Below are positions 19,322 to 28,246 of a DNA stretch of 64,000 bases, one piece after another. Under the pieces are notes generated by a model that saw nothing but the letters and a program-made list of their open reading frames with translations, did not search any database and was not told the DNA's origin. Origin of the DNA: Streptomyces rimosus (lineage in GTDB: Bacteria > Actinomycetota > Actinomycetes > Streptomycetales > Streptomycetaceae); the NCBI RefSeq assembly GCF_008704655.1, contig NZ_CP023688.1, positions 620,001 through 684,000 on the forward strand. Reading direction: 5' to 3'. The position numbers and the translations under genes were made by a program. Every line of letters begins with the position of its first letter. Position 1 is the stretch's first letter.

Positions 19322-20359
19322 CTACGCGGGCACCGTGCTCACGAACATGTGCAGGTAGGAGTTGACCGCGCGTACCTCCTCCAGCTGGAGCCCCGCCTGC
19401 TCCACCAGCGCGCTCAGCCCCGCCTTGGTGTGCTTCTTGCCGCCGACGTTGAGCAGCAGCATCAGGTCCATGGCGGTGGTGAACCGGGTCTCGGGACTGC
19501 CGTCGACCAGGTTCTCCACCACCACGACGCGCGCCCCGGCGGGGGCCGACTTGGCGACGTTGCGCAGGGTGCGCACCGTGCTCTCGTCGTCCCACTCCAG
19601 GATGTTCTTCAGCAGATACAGGTCGGCACCCTCCGGCACCGACTGCCGGCAGTCACCGCCCACCAGCTGCGCGCGCCCGGCGAGCGCGCCGCCCTCGCGC
19701 AGCCGCGGGTCGGCGTCGGCGACGACCTTCGGCAGGTCGAAGAGGGTGCCGCGCAGCGCCGGGTACTTCTCCAGCAGGGTGGCGAGCACCATGCCCTGGC
19801 CCCCGGCGATGTCCACCATGGCGCCGACGCCGTCCAGGTCGAGCACCTCGGCGATGGCCTTCGCCGACAGCACGCTGGACTGGGTCATGGCCTTGTCGAA
19901 CACCTCGGCCGACTCGCGGGCCTCGGCGGTGTGCAGCCAGTCGAAGAACTCGGTGCCGTACAGCGCGGTGAACTCCTCCCGGCCGGTGCGCACGGCGTCC
20001 GCCAGGTGCGGCCACAGCGCCCAGGTCCACGGCTCGGTCGCCCACAGCGCCGAGTAGCGCAGGCCGCGCGGGGCGTCCTCGCGCAGCAGCCGGGAGGCGT
20101 CGGTGTGCTCGAAGCGGCCGTCGGGGAGTTCGCTGAAGACGTCGTACGCGGCGAGGGCGCGCAGCAGGCGCTCCAGCGCGTCCGCGTCGGCCCGCACCGC
20201 CTTCGCGAGGGTGCCGGCGTCCGCGGGTTCGTCCCCGAGGGCGTCCGCGACGCCCAGGCTCGCCGCGGCGCGGACGGCGGCGGCACAGGCGGCGCTCAGG
20301 GCGAGTTCGCGCAGCCGCATGACGGCGGGGGGAAGCGCCGTGGGAGAGGTGCTGGTCAC
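19322..20359 (-). CDS. oxyF: C6 C-methyltransferase OxyF
   Basis: A 345-residue SAM-dependent methyltransferase of the O-methyltransferase/AdoMet fold used in aromatic polyketide pathways. An N-terminal helical dimerisation domain (about 15-100) precedes the SAM-binding motif MVDIAGGQGM. It methylates C6 of pretetramid to 6-methylpretetramid. GTG start at 20359. It ends the minus-strand oxyI-H-G-F group, whose transcript stops at the hairpin shared with oxyE. Confidence 0.92.
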   Translation of the reverse strand: MTSTSPTALPPAVMRLRELALSAACAAAVRAAASLGVADALGDEPADAGTLAKAVRADADALERLLRALAAYDVFSELPDGRFEHTDASRLLREDAPRGLRYSALWATEPWTWALWPHLADAVRTGREEFTALYGTEFFDWLHTAEARESAEVFDKAMTQSSVLSAKAIAEVLDLDGVGAMVDIAGGQGMVLATLLEKYPALRGTLFDLPKVVADADPRLREGGALAGRAQLVGGDCRQSVPEGADLYLLKNILEWDDESTVRTLRNVAKSAPAGARVVVVENLVDGSPETRFTTAMDLMLLLNVGGKKHTKAGLSALVEQAGLQLEEVRAVNSYLHMFVSTVPA

Positions 20360-20411
20360 GGTGGACTGCCTTTCTGTTTCTGTGGGTGGGGTCGGCGCGG
20401 CGCAGCCGCCG

Positions 20412-20699
20412 TCAGCCGGCCGCGGTGACCGGGACGAACGGGGCCGGGTCGGCGCTCGCGAGCTTCTTGACCTCGCTCACGGCCTGCTGGAACGTCTCGG
20501 TGCGCAGCGCGCGGCCGTGCGACTCGGCGTCGTCCCACTCGGCGATCTCGACATAGACCTGCGGGTCCTTGGCGGAGCGCAGCAGGCGGTGCGAGCGGAA
20601 GCCGGGCTGCCGCGACATATGGGCGGTGATCTCACCGACCCGCTTCTCGAACTCGGCGGCGTCGCCCTGGACCGTGAACCGGTTGATGAAGGTGAACAT
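20412..20699 (-). CDS. oxyG: OxyG, antibiotic-biosynthesis (ABM) monooxygenase domain
   Basis: A 95-residue ABM-fold protein (MFTFINRFTVQGDAAEFEKR at the start, VYVEIAEWDD in the middle), the size of cofactor-free quinone-forming monooxygenases. Its role in oxytetracycline formation is not settled. The ATG at 20699 has a weak AAGGGC element about 10 bases upstream. This ORF is also the C-terminal end of the open oxyH frame: no stop codon separates them, so OxyG may be made as a separate protein, as a fusion, or both. Confidence 0.8.
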   Translation of the reverse strand: MFTFINRFTVQGDAAEFEKRVGEITAHMSRQPGFRSHRLLRSAKDPQVYVEIAEWDDAESHGRALRTETFQQAVSEVKKLASADPAPFVPVTAAG

Positions 20700-22346
20700 G
20701 GTGGAGGTGCCCTTCGTGTGATGGGTGGCGCCCGTGGCGTGCTTCCGGGTGCCGCCGAGGGTCTGCTCCCGCAGGTCGCGGCGCTGGATCTTGCCGGTGG
20801 GCGAGCGCGGGATGTGCCGTACGACGTCGAGGTACTTGATGTGCTGGTAGTAGGGCAGCTGGTCGTTGACGAAGCGGATGACGGCGTCGCGGTCGGCGGC
20901 CTCGTCCGCCAGGACCACCAGCGCGTGCGCGACGGCGCCGCTCAACTCGTCCGGGTGGTCGAAGACCGCGCAGTCCGTCACCCCGGGGCAGCGGGCCAGC
21001 ACGTTCTCGATCTCCAGGGGCGAGACCAGCCAGTTGTCGCACTTGAAGACGTCCTTGACCCGGTCGACGACGAACAGCCGCCCCTCCGCGTCGGTCTCGC
21101 CGATGTCGCCGGTCGAGAACCAGCCGTCCGGGTCCACGGACTCCTCCCGCGGCCGGCCGAGGTACCCCTTCATCAGCTGGGGCCCCTTGACCTGGATCTC
21201 GCCGCGGCCGCCCACCGGGAGGACGGCGCGGGTCCGCAGGTCCACGATCCGGCAGGCGGTGCCCGGTACGGGCCTGCCCGACGAGCCGGCCACCGGGTGG
21301 TCCAGGTCGTCGAAGTGCGTGGACGGCGCGGTCTCGGCCAGTCCGTACCCCTGGACGACCGGGACGCCGAAGTGCCCGCCCAGGACATCGGCGGTCCGCG
21401 CGGGCAGGGCCGATCCGCCGGAGAGCACGGCCCGCAGGCTGGGCACGGACAGTTCCGGCAGCCGGTCGTCCGCCGCCAGCCGGGCCAGCCGTACCGGCAG
21501 GCTGTAGAGGTGCGTCGCGCCGTGGCGGGCGCCCTCGCGCAGTGCGGCCACGGTGTCGTCGCCGGGCCGCAGCAGGTGGGTGGCGCCGACGGTCACCGCG
21601 ATGTTCAGGTGCATCAGGTGGAACGACGGCAGGGTGTTGAGCAGCACCGACTCGGGGGTGAGCCGGTGGGTGTACGCGGTCTGGGCCGCGTTCACCGTCA
21701 GGTTGCGGTGGGTGAGCATGACGGTCTTCGGGGCGCCGGTGGTGCCGCTGGTGAACTGGAGGTTGGCCACGGCCTCGGGGTCGCGGCCGGCGAACGGCGC
21801 CGTGGCGGGGGCCGCGTCGATCAGCTCGTCGAGCGTGGGCACGTCGGCCGTGGCCTCCTGAAAGCCGGCCTCGCGGTGGGTGAGCACCACGGTCCGCAAC
21901 GCCGGCAGGTCCCCTCGTACGGCCTGGATACGCGCGTACATCTCCGGCGGGACGATCACGGTCCGCGCGCCCGCCGAGCGCAGCACGTGCGTCAGGCGCT
22001 CCTCGCGCAGCAGCGGGTTGAACATCGCGCTGACGTGCCGGGCCCGGGAGGCGCCGAAGTACGCCACGGCGAACGAGGTGTCCAGTACGGCGGCGATGCC
22101 CACCACCGCGCCGGGTTCACCGTCCAGTTCGCGCAGCGCGGCGGCGCACCGCGTCGCCCGCTCCTCCAGGGCCGCGTAGGTCAGGTCCCCTGAGGGGCCG
22201 CTCAGCGCGAGCCGTCTGGGGGCGCGGCGGGCCGCCCGCGACAGCACGTCGTCGATGCGCGGGCCGCCCGTCAACTGCGCCAGCACGTCGAGCGGCGGCC
22301 CCTCGGCGGTGCTGTCCTGCGGGCCCTCGGGGTGGCGCTCGGCCAT
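20412..22346 (-). CDS. oxyH: OxyH acyl-CoA ligase in one open frame with OxyG (644 residues)
   Basis: Residues 1-549 form an ANL-superfamily acyl-CoA ligase. The P-loop LQFTSGTTGAPK, the YGLAETAPS region, the hinge-type motif WFSTGDIGETD and the C-terminal lysine segment SPTGKIQRRDL are all present. The frame then continues with no stop through a roughly 20-residue linker into the 95-residue OxyG domain. ATG 22346 with AGAGGAG nine bases upstream is the start; a GTG at 22385 inside the oxyI stop is less likely. Proposed to activate the starter or a related carboxylate. The ligase domain is complete and looks active. Confidence 0.82.
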   Translation of the reverse strand: MAERHPEGPQDSTAEGPPLDVLAQLTGGPRIDDVLSRAARRAPRRLALSGPSGDLTYAALEERATRCAAALRELDGEPGAVVGIAAVLDTSFAVAYFGASRARHVSAMFNPLLREERLTHVLRSAGARTVIVPPEMYARIQAVRGDLPALRTVVLTHREAGFQEATADVPTLDELIDAAPATAPFAGRDPEAVANLQFTSGTTGAPKTVMLTHRNLTVNAAQTAYTHRLTPESVLLNTLPSFHLMHLNIAVTVGATHLLRPGDDTVAALREGARHGATHLYSLPVRLARLAADDRLPELSVPSLRAVLSGGSALPARTADVLGGHFGVPVVQGYGLAETAPSTHFDDLDHPVAGSSGRPVPGTACRIVDLRTRAVLPVGGRGEIQVKGPQLMKGYLGRPREESVDPDGWFSTGDIGETDAEGRLFVVDRVKDVFKCDNWLVSPLEIENVLARCPGVTDCAVFDHPDELSGAVAHALVVLADEAADRDAVIRFVNDQLPYYQHIKYLDVVRHIPRSPTGKIQRRDLREQTLGGTRKHATGATHHTKGTSTMFTFINRFTVQGDAAEFEKRVGEITAHMSRQPGFRSHRLLRSAKDPQVYVEIAEWDDAESHGRALRTETFQQAVSEVKKLASADPAPFVPVTAAG

Positions 22347-22384
22347 GGGCAGGGCTCCTCTCTCGCTCGCGGGTCGGGGCTGCA

Positions 22385-22837
22385 CTACTCGGGCCGCAGG
22401 TCGTCCCGGCGCACCTCGCGGTGCCGTACGCGCAGTTGGCCGTCCTCCCGTACGAGCACGTCGTCGCAGCTCGTGCTCAGGTGCACCGCGGCCTGGCCGC
22501 CGCGCGGCGTGCTGATGATCAGGGCGTAGGTGCGGGCGCGGACGGTGCCGTCGTCACAGGCGTCGGCGTCCAGCATGCCGAGCCAGTGGCGGCGCTGGAC
22601 GCCCTGCTCGGCCAGCAGGGCGGCGGCCTTGCGGGCCCCGGCCGCGATGGCGGCCCGCCCGACGGACGGCTCGGGGTGGGCGTTGGCGACGAAGACGCCG
22701 TCCTCGGTGAAGGTGCCGGCCCACTCCTCGACCCGCGCCTCGTCCAGGCAGCGCATCTGGCGTCCGTAGAAGTGCTGGATCTCCTGGTAGAGCGCGGTGT
22801 CCACGGGGACGCCCGAGGGCTGTTCCGGGGCGGTCAT
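22385..22837 (-). CDS. oxyI: OxyI, SnoaL/NTF2-like protein
   Basis: A 150-residue protein of the NTF2-like fold seen in SnoaL-type cyclases and in ring-hydroxylating dioxygenase beta subunits (IQHFYGRQMRCLDE, WAGTFTEDGVFVANA). ATG 22837 follows GGAGAGGAG. It was originally proposed as a cyclase, but I know of no established step for it. First gene of the oxyI-H-G-F operon, divergent from oxyJ across a region with SARP-type repeats. Confidence 0.8.
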   Translation of the reverse strand: MTAPEQPSGVPVDTALYQEIQHFYGRQMRCLDEARVEEWAGTFTEDGVFVANAHPEPSVGRAAIAAGARKAAALLAEQGVQRRHWLGMLDADACDDGTVRARTYALIISTPRGGQAAVHLSTSCDDVLVREDGQLRVRHREVRRDDLRPE

Positions 22838-22899
22838 ACGACTCTCCTCTCCGGCGGCCGGGCTGGGGGCGGCCGCTCGGCGTGAGCGTGGCAGCCGGT

Positions 22900-22990
22900 C
22901 TTCGACCGTTCTTCGAGCCGTGGTCGGTCCGTGATCGCCCCGCCGCGCCGCACGGAGACCGCCCCAACCGCGGTCGGTCCAGCCTCGAAC
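22900..22990. promoter_or_regulatory. divergent oxyI/oxyJ control region with 11-bp direct repeats on both strands
   Basis: On the plus strand, CTTCGACCGTT (22900) and CTTCGAGCCGT (22911) are adjacent 11-mers, followed by a weaker third copy (22922). On the minus strand, GTTCGAGGCTG (22990-22980), GACCGACCGCG (22979-22969) and GTTGGGGCGGT (22968-22958) have the same spacing. This suggests OtcR sites driving both directions. No clear -10 hexamers are visible. Confidence 0.5.
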
Positions 22991-23105
22991 GGGCCCTTGC
23001 AGGCTGGGGCGTACGGGACGGGCGAGGCAGCGCCTGGGTCCGCCCGGCCGGACGGGCGCCGCGCGAGCGCGCCCACCGCAGACCACAACACCGGAGGACA
23101 AGGCC

Positions 23106-23897
23106 ATGACTACCAGTGCCACGCCCAGGACCGCCCTGGTGACGGGCGGCACCAGCGGCATCGGGCTCGCCGTGGTGAAGACGCTCGCCGCCCGCGGGCT
23201 GCGGGTGTTCCTGTGCGCCCGCAGCCGCGAGAACGTCGACGCCGTGGTCAAGGAACTGCGCGACCAGGGGCTTCAGGTGGCCGGGTGCGAGGGGGACGTG
23301 CGGTCCCGGGAGTCGGTGGAGCGGGTGGTGCGCGCCGCGGTCGACCGGTTCGGGCCGCTGAGCGTCCTGGTGAACAACGCGGGGCGCAGCGGCGGCGGAG
23401 TGACCGCGCGCATCCCCGACGAGCTCTGGTACGACGTGATCGACACCAACCTCAACAGCGCCTTCCTGGTCACCCGTGAGGCCCTGACCACCGGCGGGCT
23501 GGAGCGGGCGGGCGTCGACGGGCGGATCATCAGCATCGCCTCCACCGGCGGCAAGCAGGGCGTTCCGCTGGGCGCCCCCTACTCGGCCTCGAAGGCGGGC
23601 CTGATCGGTTTCACCAAGGCGCTGGCCAAGGAGCTGGCCCCCACGGGGGTCACCGTCAACGCCGTGTGCCCGGGGTACGTGGAGACGCCGATGGCCGTCC
23701 GCGTACGGCAGGCGTACGCGGCCACCTGGGACACCACCGAGGAGGACGTGCTGTCCCGCTTCAACGACAAGATCCCGCTGGGGCGCTACTCCACACCCGA
23801 GGAGGTGGCCGCCCTGGTCGGCCACCTGGCGGGCGACGAGGCCGGGTCCATCACCGCGCAGGCCCTCAACGTCTGCGGCGGGCTGGGCATTTACTGA
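23106..23897 (+). CDS. oxyJ: polyketide ketoreductase OxyJ
   Basis: A 263-residue short-chain dehydrogenase of the actIII class. It shows the NADPH-binding TGGTSGIGLAV, the NNAG motif and a catalytic Ser-Tyr-Lys triad (ISIAST and PYSASKAG). It reduces the nascent decaketide at the position that becomes C8 before first-ring closure. ATG 23106 has a GGAGGACAAGG site. First gene of oxyJKLMN. Confidence 0.95.
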   Translation: MTTSATPRTALVTGGTSGIGLAVVKTLAARGLRVFLCARSRENVDAVVKELRDQGLQVAGCEGDVRSRESVERVVRAAVDRFGPLSVLVNNAGRSGGGVTARIPDELWYDVIDTNLNSAFLVTREALTTGGLERAGVDGRIISIASTGGKQGVPLGAPYSASKAGLIGFTKALAKELAPTGVTVNAVCPGYVETPMAVRVRQAYAATWDTTEEDVLSRFNDKIPLGRYSTPEEVAALVGHLAGDEAGSITAQALNVCGGLGIY

Positions 23898-23955
23898 CCC
23901 GCCCGCCACAGCCCCGCCCCCGCTGCTCCGCACACCCGAGAGGAACCGACGACGC

Positions 23956-24909
23956 ATGCCCGCACCCACATCCCACCGCGCCGTGCACCGCACGGAGATC
24001 GACGCCCCGGCCGACCGGGTGTACGCCCTGATCAGGGACGCCGCCGAGTGGCCCCGGCACTTCACCCCGACCGTCCACGTCGAGCGCGCGGAGCTCGACG
24101 CCCGCAGCGAGCGGCTGCGGATCTGGGCCACCGCCAACGGCGAGGTCAAGCACTGGACGTCGCACCGCGCCCTGGACCCCGAAGGGCAGAGCGTCCGGTT
24201 CCGGCAGGAGGTGTGTTCGCCTCCGGTGGCCGCGATGAGCGGTGAATGGGTCCTCCGGGACCTTCCGGGCGGGCGGTGCGAGCTGACGCTGCACCACACG
24301 TTCGCCGCGGTGGACGACCGCCCGGAGGACGTGGAGTGGATCACCACCGCGACCGACCGCAACAGCCGTACCGAGCTGGCGAACATCAAGGCGCTGGCCG
24401 AGGCCGCGGGGTCCGACGCGGAGCTGCTGTTCTCGTTCGAGGACTCCGAGACGGTGCACGCCCCGGCCGAGGCGGTGTACGCGTTCCTCGCGGAGGCCGG
24501 GAAGTGGCCCGACCGGCTGCCGCACGTCTCCCGGCTCGACCTCACCGAGCCGTCCGACGGCGTGCAGGTGATGACCATGGTCACCCGGGCCAACGACGGC
24601 TCGGAGCACACGACGGAGTCGGTGCGGGTCTGCTTCCCCGACGAACTGCGCATCGTCTACAAGCAGATCGGCACCCCGCCGCTGATGACCCTGCACACCG
24701 GTGAGTGGTCGATACGGGACACCGGGGACGGGCTGCTCGTCACCTCCCAGCACACCATCCGGATCAACGAATCCGCCATCCCGGAGATCCTCGGCGCGGA
24801 CGCCACGGCGGCCGACGCGCGGGCCCGGGTGCGCGCGGCGGTCGGCGGCAACAGCGCGGCCACCCTGGCCCTCGCCAAGCGCTTCGCGGAGGCCCCGCAT
24901 GCCGCCTGA
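23956..24909 (+). CDS. oxyK: bifunctional cyclase/aromatase OxyK
   Basis: A 317-residue didomain aromatase/cyclase: two START/Bet v1-like domains (about 5-155 and 160-310), each opening with the same helix-grip start (HRTEIDAPADRVYALI and SETVHAPAEAVYAFL). It closes and aromatises the first ring (D ring of tetracycline). ATG 23956 follows GAGAGGAAC. Its end overlaps oxyL by 11 bp. Confidence 0.94.
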   Translation: MPAPTSHRAVHRTEIDAPADRVYALIRDAAEWPRHFTPTVHVERAELDARSERLRIWATANGEVKHWTSHRALDPEGQSVRFRQEVCSPPVAAMSGEWVLRDLPGGRCELTLHHTFAAVDDRPEDVEWITTATDRNSRTELANIKALAEAAGSDAELLFSFEDSETVHAPAEAVYAFLAEAGKWPDRLPHVSRLDLTEPSDGVQVMTMVTRANDGSEHTTESVRVCFPDELRIVYKQIGTPPLMTLHTGEWSIRDTGDGLLVTSQHTIRINESAIPEILGADATAADARARVRAAVGGNSAATLALAKRFAEAPHAA

Positions 24910-26572
24910 GGCGGACGGCCCGCAGGTGCTGATCGCCGGCGCCGGGCCCGTCGGCCTGACCCTGGCGCACGAGCTGACCCGCCGGCGCGTCCGCGTCCGG
25001 GTCATCGACCGGGCGGACGGCCCGGCGACCACCAGCCGGGCGCTGGCCGTGCATCCGCGCACCCTGGAGGCGTGCCACCAGATGGGCCTGGCGGACGCCC
25101 TGGTGGCGCGGGGCCGGCCGGTCGTCCACTTCACCGTGCACCTGCGCGGCCGGCAGCTGATCCGCTTCGACACCAACTACGGCAGGCTGCCCACGGCGTA
25201 CCCGTTCAGCCTGATGCTCGACCAGGTCCGTACGGAGGAGATCCTGCGCGAGCGCCTGGCCGGGCTGGGCGTCGGGATCGAGTGGGGCGTGGAACTGGCG
25301 GACTGCGCGCCCTGCGGGGACCGGGTCAACGCCGAACTGCGCCGTGACGGCCGCTCCGAACAGGTCACCGTGCCCTGGCTGGTGGGCGCGGACGGCTCGC
25401 GCAGCACCGTACGCGAGCGGCTGGGGCTGCGGCTGGTCGGCGACGCGACGCAGACCTGGCTCAACGCGGACGTGGTCCTGGACGCCGACCTGTCCCGCGA
25501 CAGCAACCACCTGGTGCACACCGGTTCCGGGACGGTGCTGCTGGTGCCGTTCCCCGACCCCGGCAAGTGGCGTGCGGTGGACACCGGGTACGCAGGTCAG
25601 GGAGCCGATCCGGAGACGGTACGGCGCCGCCTCGCCGGGTCCCTGGCGCGCGGTCTCGGGCGTCCGGTGGCGGTCTCGGAGCCGACCTGGGTCTCCGTCT
25701 TCCGCGTACAGCAGCGCATGATCACCGCCATGCGCTCCGGCCGCTGCTTCGTGGCCGGGGACGCCGCGCACGTCCACAGCCCGGCCTCCGGCCAGGGCAT
25801 GAACACCGGCATGCAGGACGCCTACAACCTGGCGTGGAAGCTGGCGGACGTGGTGCGCGGACACGCGCGGGAAGAGCTGCTGGACACCTACGCCGCCGAG
25901 CGCATCCCGGTGGGCGGCAGGCTGCTGTCCTCGACGCGCACGGCCACGGCCCTGGTGGCGCTGCGCAACGCCGTGGCGCCGGTGGCCATGCCCGTGGGCC
26001 TGTCCTTCCTCAAGGCGGTGCGCCCGCTCAAACGACGCGTCGAGCACCGGATCATGGCGGGAATGTCCGGCCTCGCCCTGCACTACGCGGACAGTCCGCT
26101 GACGTACGGCACGGGCGACGGGGCGGCAGGGGTACACCCCGGGCACCTGGTCGCGTGCACGGAACAGGACGTGGCGCGCCACCCCGGCCTCCGGGCGCTG
26201 CGGCAGGCGCTCACCGATCCCCGGTGGCTGCTTCTGCTGTTCGCTGATGATGGCGGCGCCGCGGAGCTGGCACTGCGGTACGGCCGGGCCGTACAGATAC
26301 GCACCGTCATCCCTCACGAGGACGAAGACGGCCCCGCCCTCGCCGACCCCGACGACGCTCTGCGGCAGACCCTCGGCGTCCCTCCCGGCGGCTGGGCGCT
26401 GATCAGGCCGGACGGCTATCTGGCCGCGAAGGGGCAGCGGTCCGGCACCACCACCCTGACCGCCCGGCTCCAGGCACTGCACCTGCTCCCGGAGGACACC
26501 GCGCCCGGCGCCGGTGACTCTGCCGGCCGGCCCGCGCCGGACGGCACACGCCGGGGCGTGACGACCGAATGA
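24899..26572 (+). CDS. oxyL: FAD-dependent C4/C12a dioxygenase OxyL
   Basis: A 557-residue aromatic-hydroxylase-type flavoprotein: IAGAGPVGLTLAHEL near residue 12, VGADGSRSTVRERL near 160, and FVAGDAAHVHSPASGQGMN near 285, followed by a C-terminal thioredoxin-like extension. OxyL introduces oxygen at C4 and C12a of 6-methylpretetramid to give 4-keto-anhydrotetracycline. ATG 24899 is preceded by GCGGAGG inside oxyK, so the two are coupled. Confidence 0.94.
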   Translation: MPPEADGPQVLIAGAGPVGLTLAHELTRRRVRVRVIDRADGPATTSRALAVHPRTLEACHQMGLADALVARGRPVVHFTVHLRGRQLIRFDTNYGRLPTAYPFSLMLDQVRTEEILRERLAGLGVGIEWGVELADCAPCGDRVNAELRRDGRSEQVTVPWLVGADGSRSTVRERLGLRLVGDATQTWLNADVVLDADLSRDSNHLVHTGSGTVLLVPFPDPGKWRAVDTGYAGQGADPETVRRRLAGSLARGLGRPVAVSEPTWVSVFRVQQRMITAMRSGRCFVAGDAAHVHSPASGQGMNTGMQDAYNLAWKLADVVRGHAREELLDTYAAERIPVGGRLLSSTRTATALVALRNAVAPVAMPVGLSFLKAVRPLKRRVEHRIMAGMSGLALHYADSPLTYGTGDGAAGVHPGHLVACTEQDVARHPGLRALRQALTDPRWLLLLFADDGGAAELALRYGRAVQIRTVIPHEDEDGPALADPDDALRQTLGVPPGGWALIRPDGYLAAKGQRSGTTTLTARLQALHLLPEDTAPGAGDSAGRPAPDGTRRGVTTE

Positions 26573-26589
26573 CCAAGGAGGACACGCGT

Positions 26590-27348
26590 ATGACAGCGAT
26601 CAACGGCGCACCGGCGGCAGGCGGTTCGGTGGCACTGGTCATCGGCGGCACCCGCGGCATCGGGCTGGCCGCCGCCCGCAAACTGAGCGCGGCGGGCAGC
26701 GAGGTGCTGCTCAACTACGCGCACGACGAGGACGGCGCGCTGGCGGCCGAACGGCAGCTGTCCGAGGAGGGCGGCAAGGTACGGCTGATGCGCGCGGACA
26801 TCGGCCGCCCCGCCGGTGTGGTGCGGCTGCTGGAGGACATCCGGCGCACCCACGGCCGGCTGGACGTCCTGGTGCACGCAGCCGGTTCCTTCCATCCGGC
26901 GCCGACCGCGTCCCCGCACATCGGCAAGTACCTGGGCGACGGCGCCGTGGCGGTCGGACCGCTGCTGTACGGGGCGGCGCGCCTGGGCACCCTGATGACC
27001 CCGGACACGGGCCGTATCGTCGCCGTCTCCAGCATCGGCGCCCGGACGGTCGTCCCCGGCTACGCGGGTCTGGGCATGGCCAAGGCGGCCTTGGAGACGC
27101 TGGTGCGGTACCTGGCGGTGGAACTCGCCGGGAAGGGCGTCGCGGTGAACGCGGTGGCCGCGGGCAAGATCGCCGACGGCGGTCCCGTACCGGCCCAGGT
27201 ACTGGAGGGCCTGCTGCGGCGGACCCCGACGGGGCGGCTGGCGACTGCCGAAGAGGTGGCCGACGTGGTGGCGCTGCTGTGCCGCCCCGAGGCCGGCGGC
27301 CTGCACGGACAGGTGCTCACCGTGGACGGCGGGGCCTGCCTGCGGTAG
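26590..27348 (+). CDS. oxyM: SDR-family reductase OxyM
   Basis: A 252-residue short-chain dehydrogenase with the cofactor motif IGGTRGIGLAAAR. The active site reads PGYAGLGMAKAALE, i.e. Tyr-x6-Lys, the spacing of FabI/FabL-type enoyl reductases rather than the Tyr-x3-Lys of OxyJ. ATG 26590 is chosen because AAGGAGG lies nine bases upstream; an in-frame ATG at 26569 overlaps the oxyL stop and lacks a site. Called a ketoreductase in the literature, but its step is not firmly assigned. Confidence 0.85.
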   Translation: MTAINGAPAAGGSVALVIGGTRGIGLAAARKLSAAGSEVLLNYAHDEDGALAAERQLSEEGGKVRLMRADIGRPAGVVRLLEDIRRTHGRLDVLVHAAGSFHPAPTASPHIGKYLGDGAVAVGPLLYGAARLGTLMTPDTGRIVAVSSIGARTVVPGYAGLGMAKAALETLVRYLAVELAGKGVAVNAVAAGKIADGGPVPAQVLEGLLRRTPTGRLATAEEVADVVALLCRPEAGGLHGQVLTVDGGACLR

Positions 27349-27367
27349 GCGCCCGGAAGGGACCGAC

Positions 27368-28141
27368 ATGCGCATCATCGATCTGTCGACAACCGTGGAC
27401 GCCGGCCGGTGGGAGGTCGATCCGGTCGAACACGAAATCCTCACCCCGGCCGAGGGCGGCCGGCACATGGCCGAGGGGATGCGGCGCCACCACGGCATCG
27501 ACTTCGACCCCGCCGACCTCCCGGACGGCGAACTGCTGTCCCTCGACACCCTGCGGCTGACCACCCACACCGGCACCCACGTCGACGCCCCGTCGCACTA
27601 CGGGTCCCGCGCGCGCTACGGCACGCCGCGCCACATCGACCAGATGCCACTGGACTGGTTTCTGCGGCCGGGCCTCAAGCTCGACCTTACCGACGAGCCG
27701 GTGGGCGCCATCGGAGCCGACCGGATACGGCGGGCCCTCGACGAAGCGGGCCGCGACCCGCGTCCGTACGACATCGTGCTGCTGCACACCGGCGCGGACC
27801 GGCGGGCCGGAAAGCCGGAGTACTTCACCGAGTTCGCCGGCCTGGACGCCGCGGCGACCCACCTGCTGCTCGACTTCGGCGTCCGGGTCATCGGCACCGA
27901 CGCCTTCAGCCTCGACGCCCCGTTCGGGCACATGATCAAGGAGTACCAGCGCACCGGCGACCGCGGTGTGCTGTGGCCCGCCCACTTCGTGGGACGGGAG
28001 CGCGAGTACTGCCAGATCGAGCGGCTGGACAACCTCGGCGCGCTGCCCGGACCGGACGGCTTCTTGGTCTCCTGCTTTCCGTTCAAGATCGCGGGAGCGG
28101 GGGCGGGGTGGACGCGGGCGGTGGCGGTGGTGGAGGAGTAG
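27368..28141 (+). CDS. oxyN: second-ring cyclase OxyN
   Basis: A 257-residue member of the metal-dependent cyclase/hydrolase family (kynurenine formamidase-like fold). The metal-binding signature HTGTHVDAPSHY is at about residues 67-78 and a second acidic/His segment LLHTGADRR follows. It closes the second ring of the pretetramid skeleton. ATG 27368 follows CGGAAGGGA. Last gene of oxyJ-N; a hairpin follows 15 bp after the stop. Confidence 0.93.
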   Translation: MRIIDLSTTVDAGRWEVDPVEHEILTPAEGGRHMAEGMRRHHGIDFDPADLPDGELLSLDTLRLTTHTGTHVDAPSHYGSRARYGTPRHIDQMPLDWFLRPGLKLDLTDEPVGAIGADRIRRALDEAGRDPRPYDIVLLHTGADRRAGKPEYFTEFAGLDAAATHLLLDFGVRVIGTDAFSLDAPFGHMIKEYQRTGDRGVLWPAHFVGREREYCQIERLDNLGALPGPDGFLVSCFPFKIAGAGAGWTRAVAVVEE

Positions 28142-28155
28142 GGACGGACGGGTGA

Positions 28156-28188
28156 ACGGGCGCCCCCGGAGCATCCTGGGGCGCCCGT
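28156..28188. terminator. hairpin terminator after oxyN
   Basis: An 11-bp perfect stem (ACGGGCGCCCC with its complement, 28156-28166 and 28178-28188) lies just after the oxyN stop. Confidence 0.75.
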
Positions 28189-28246
28189 CCGCACGGCTTC
28201 CACGGAATCCGCCACGGCCCACCTGCGATGGCGGTCGAATGGCAGT

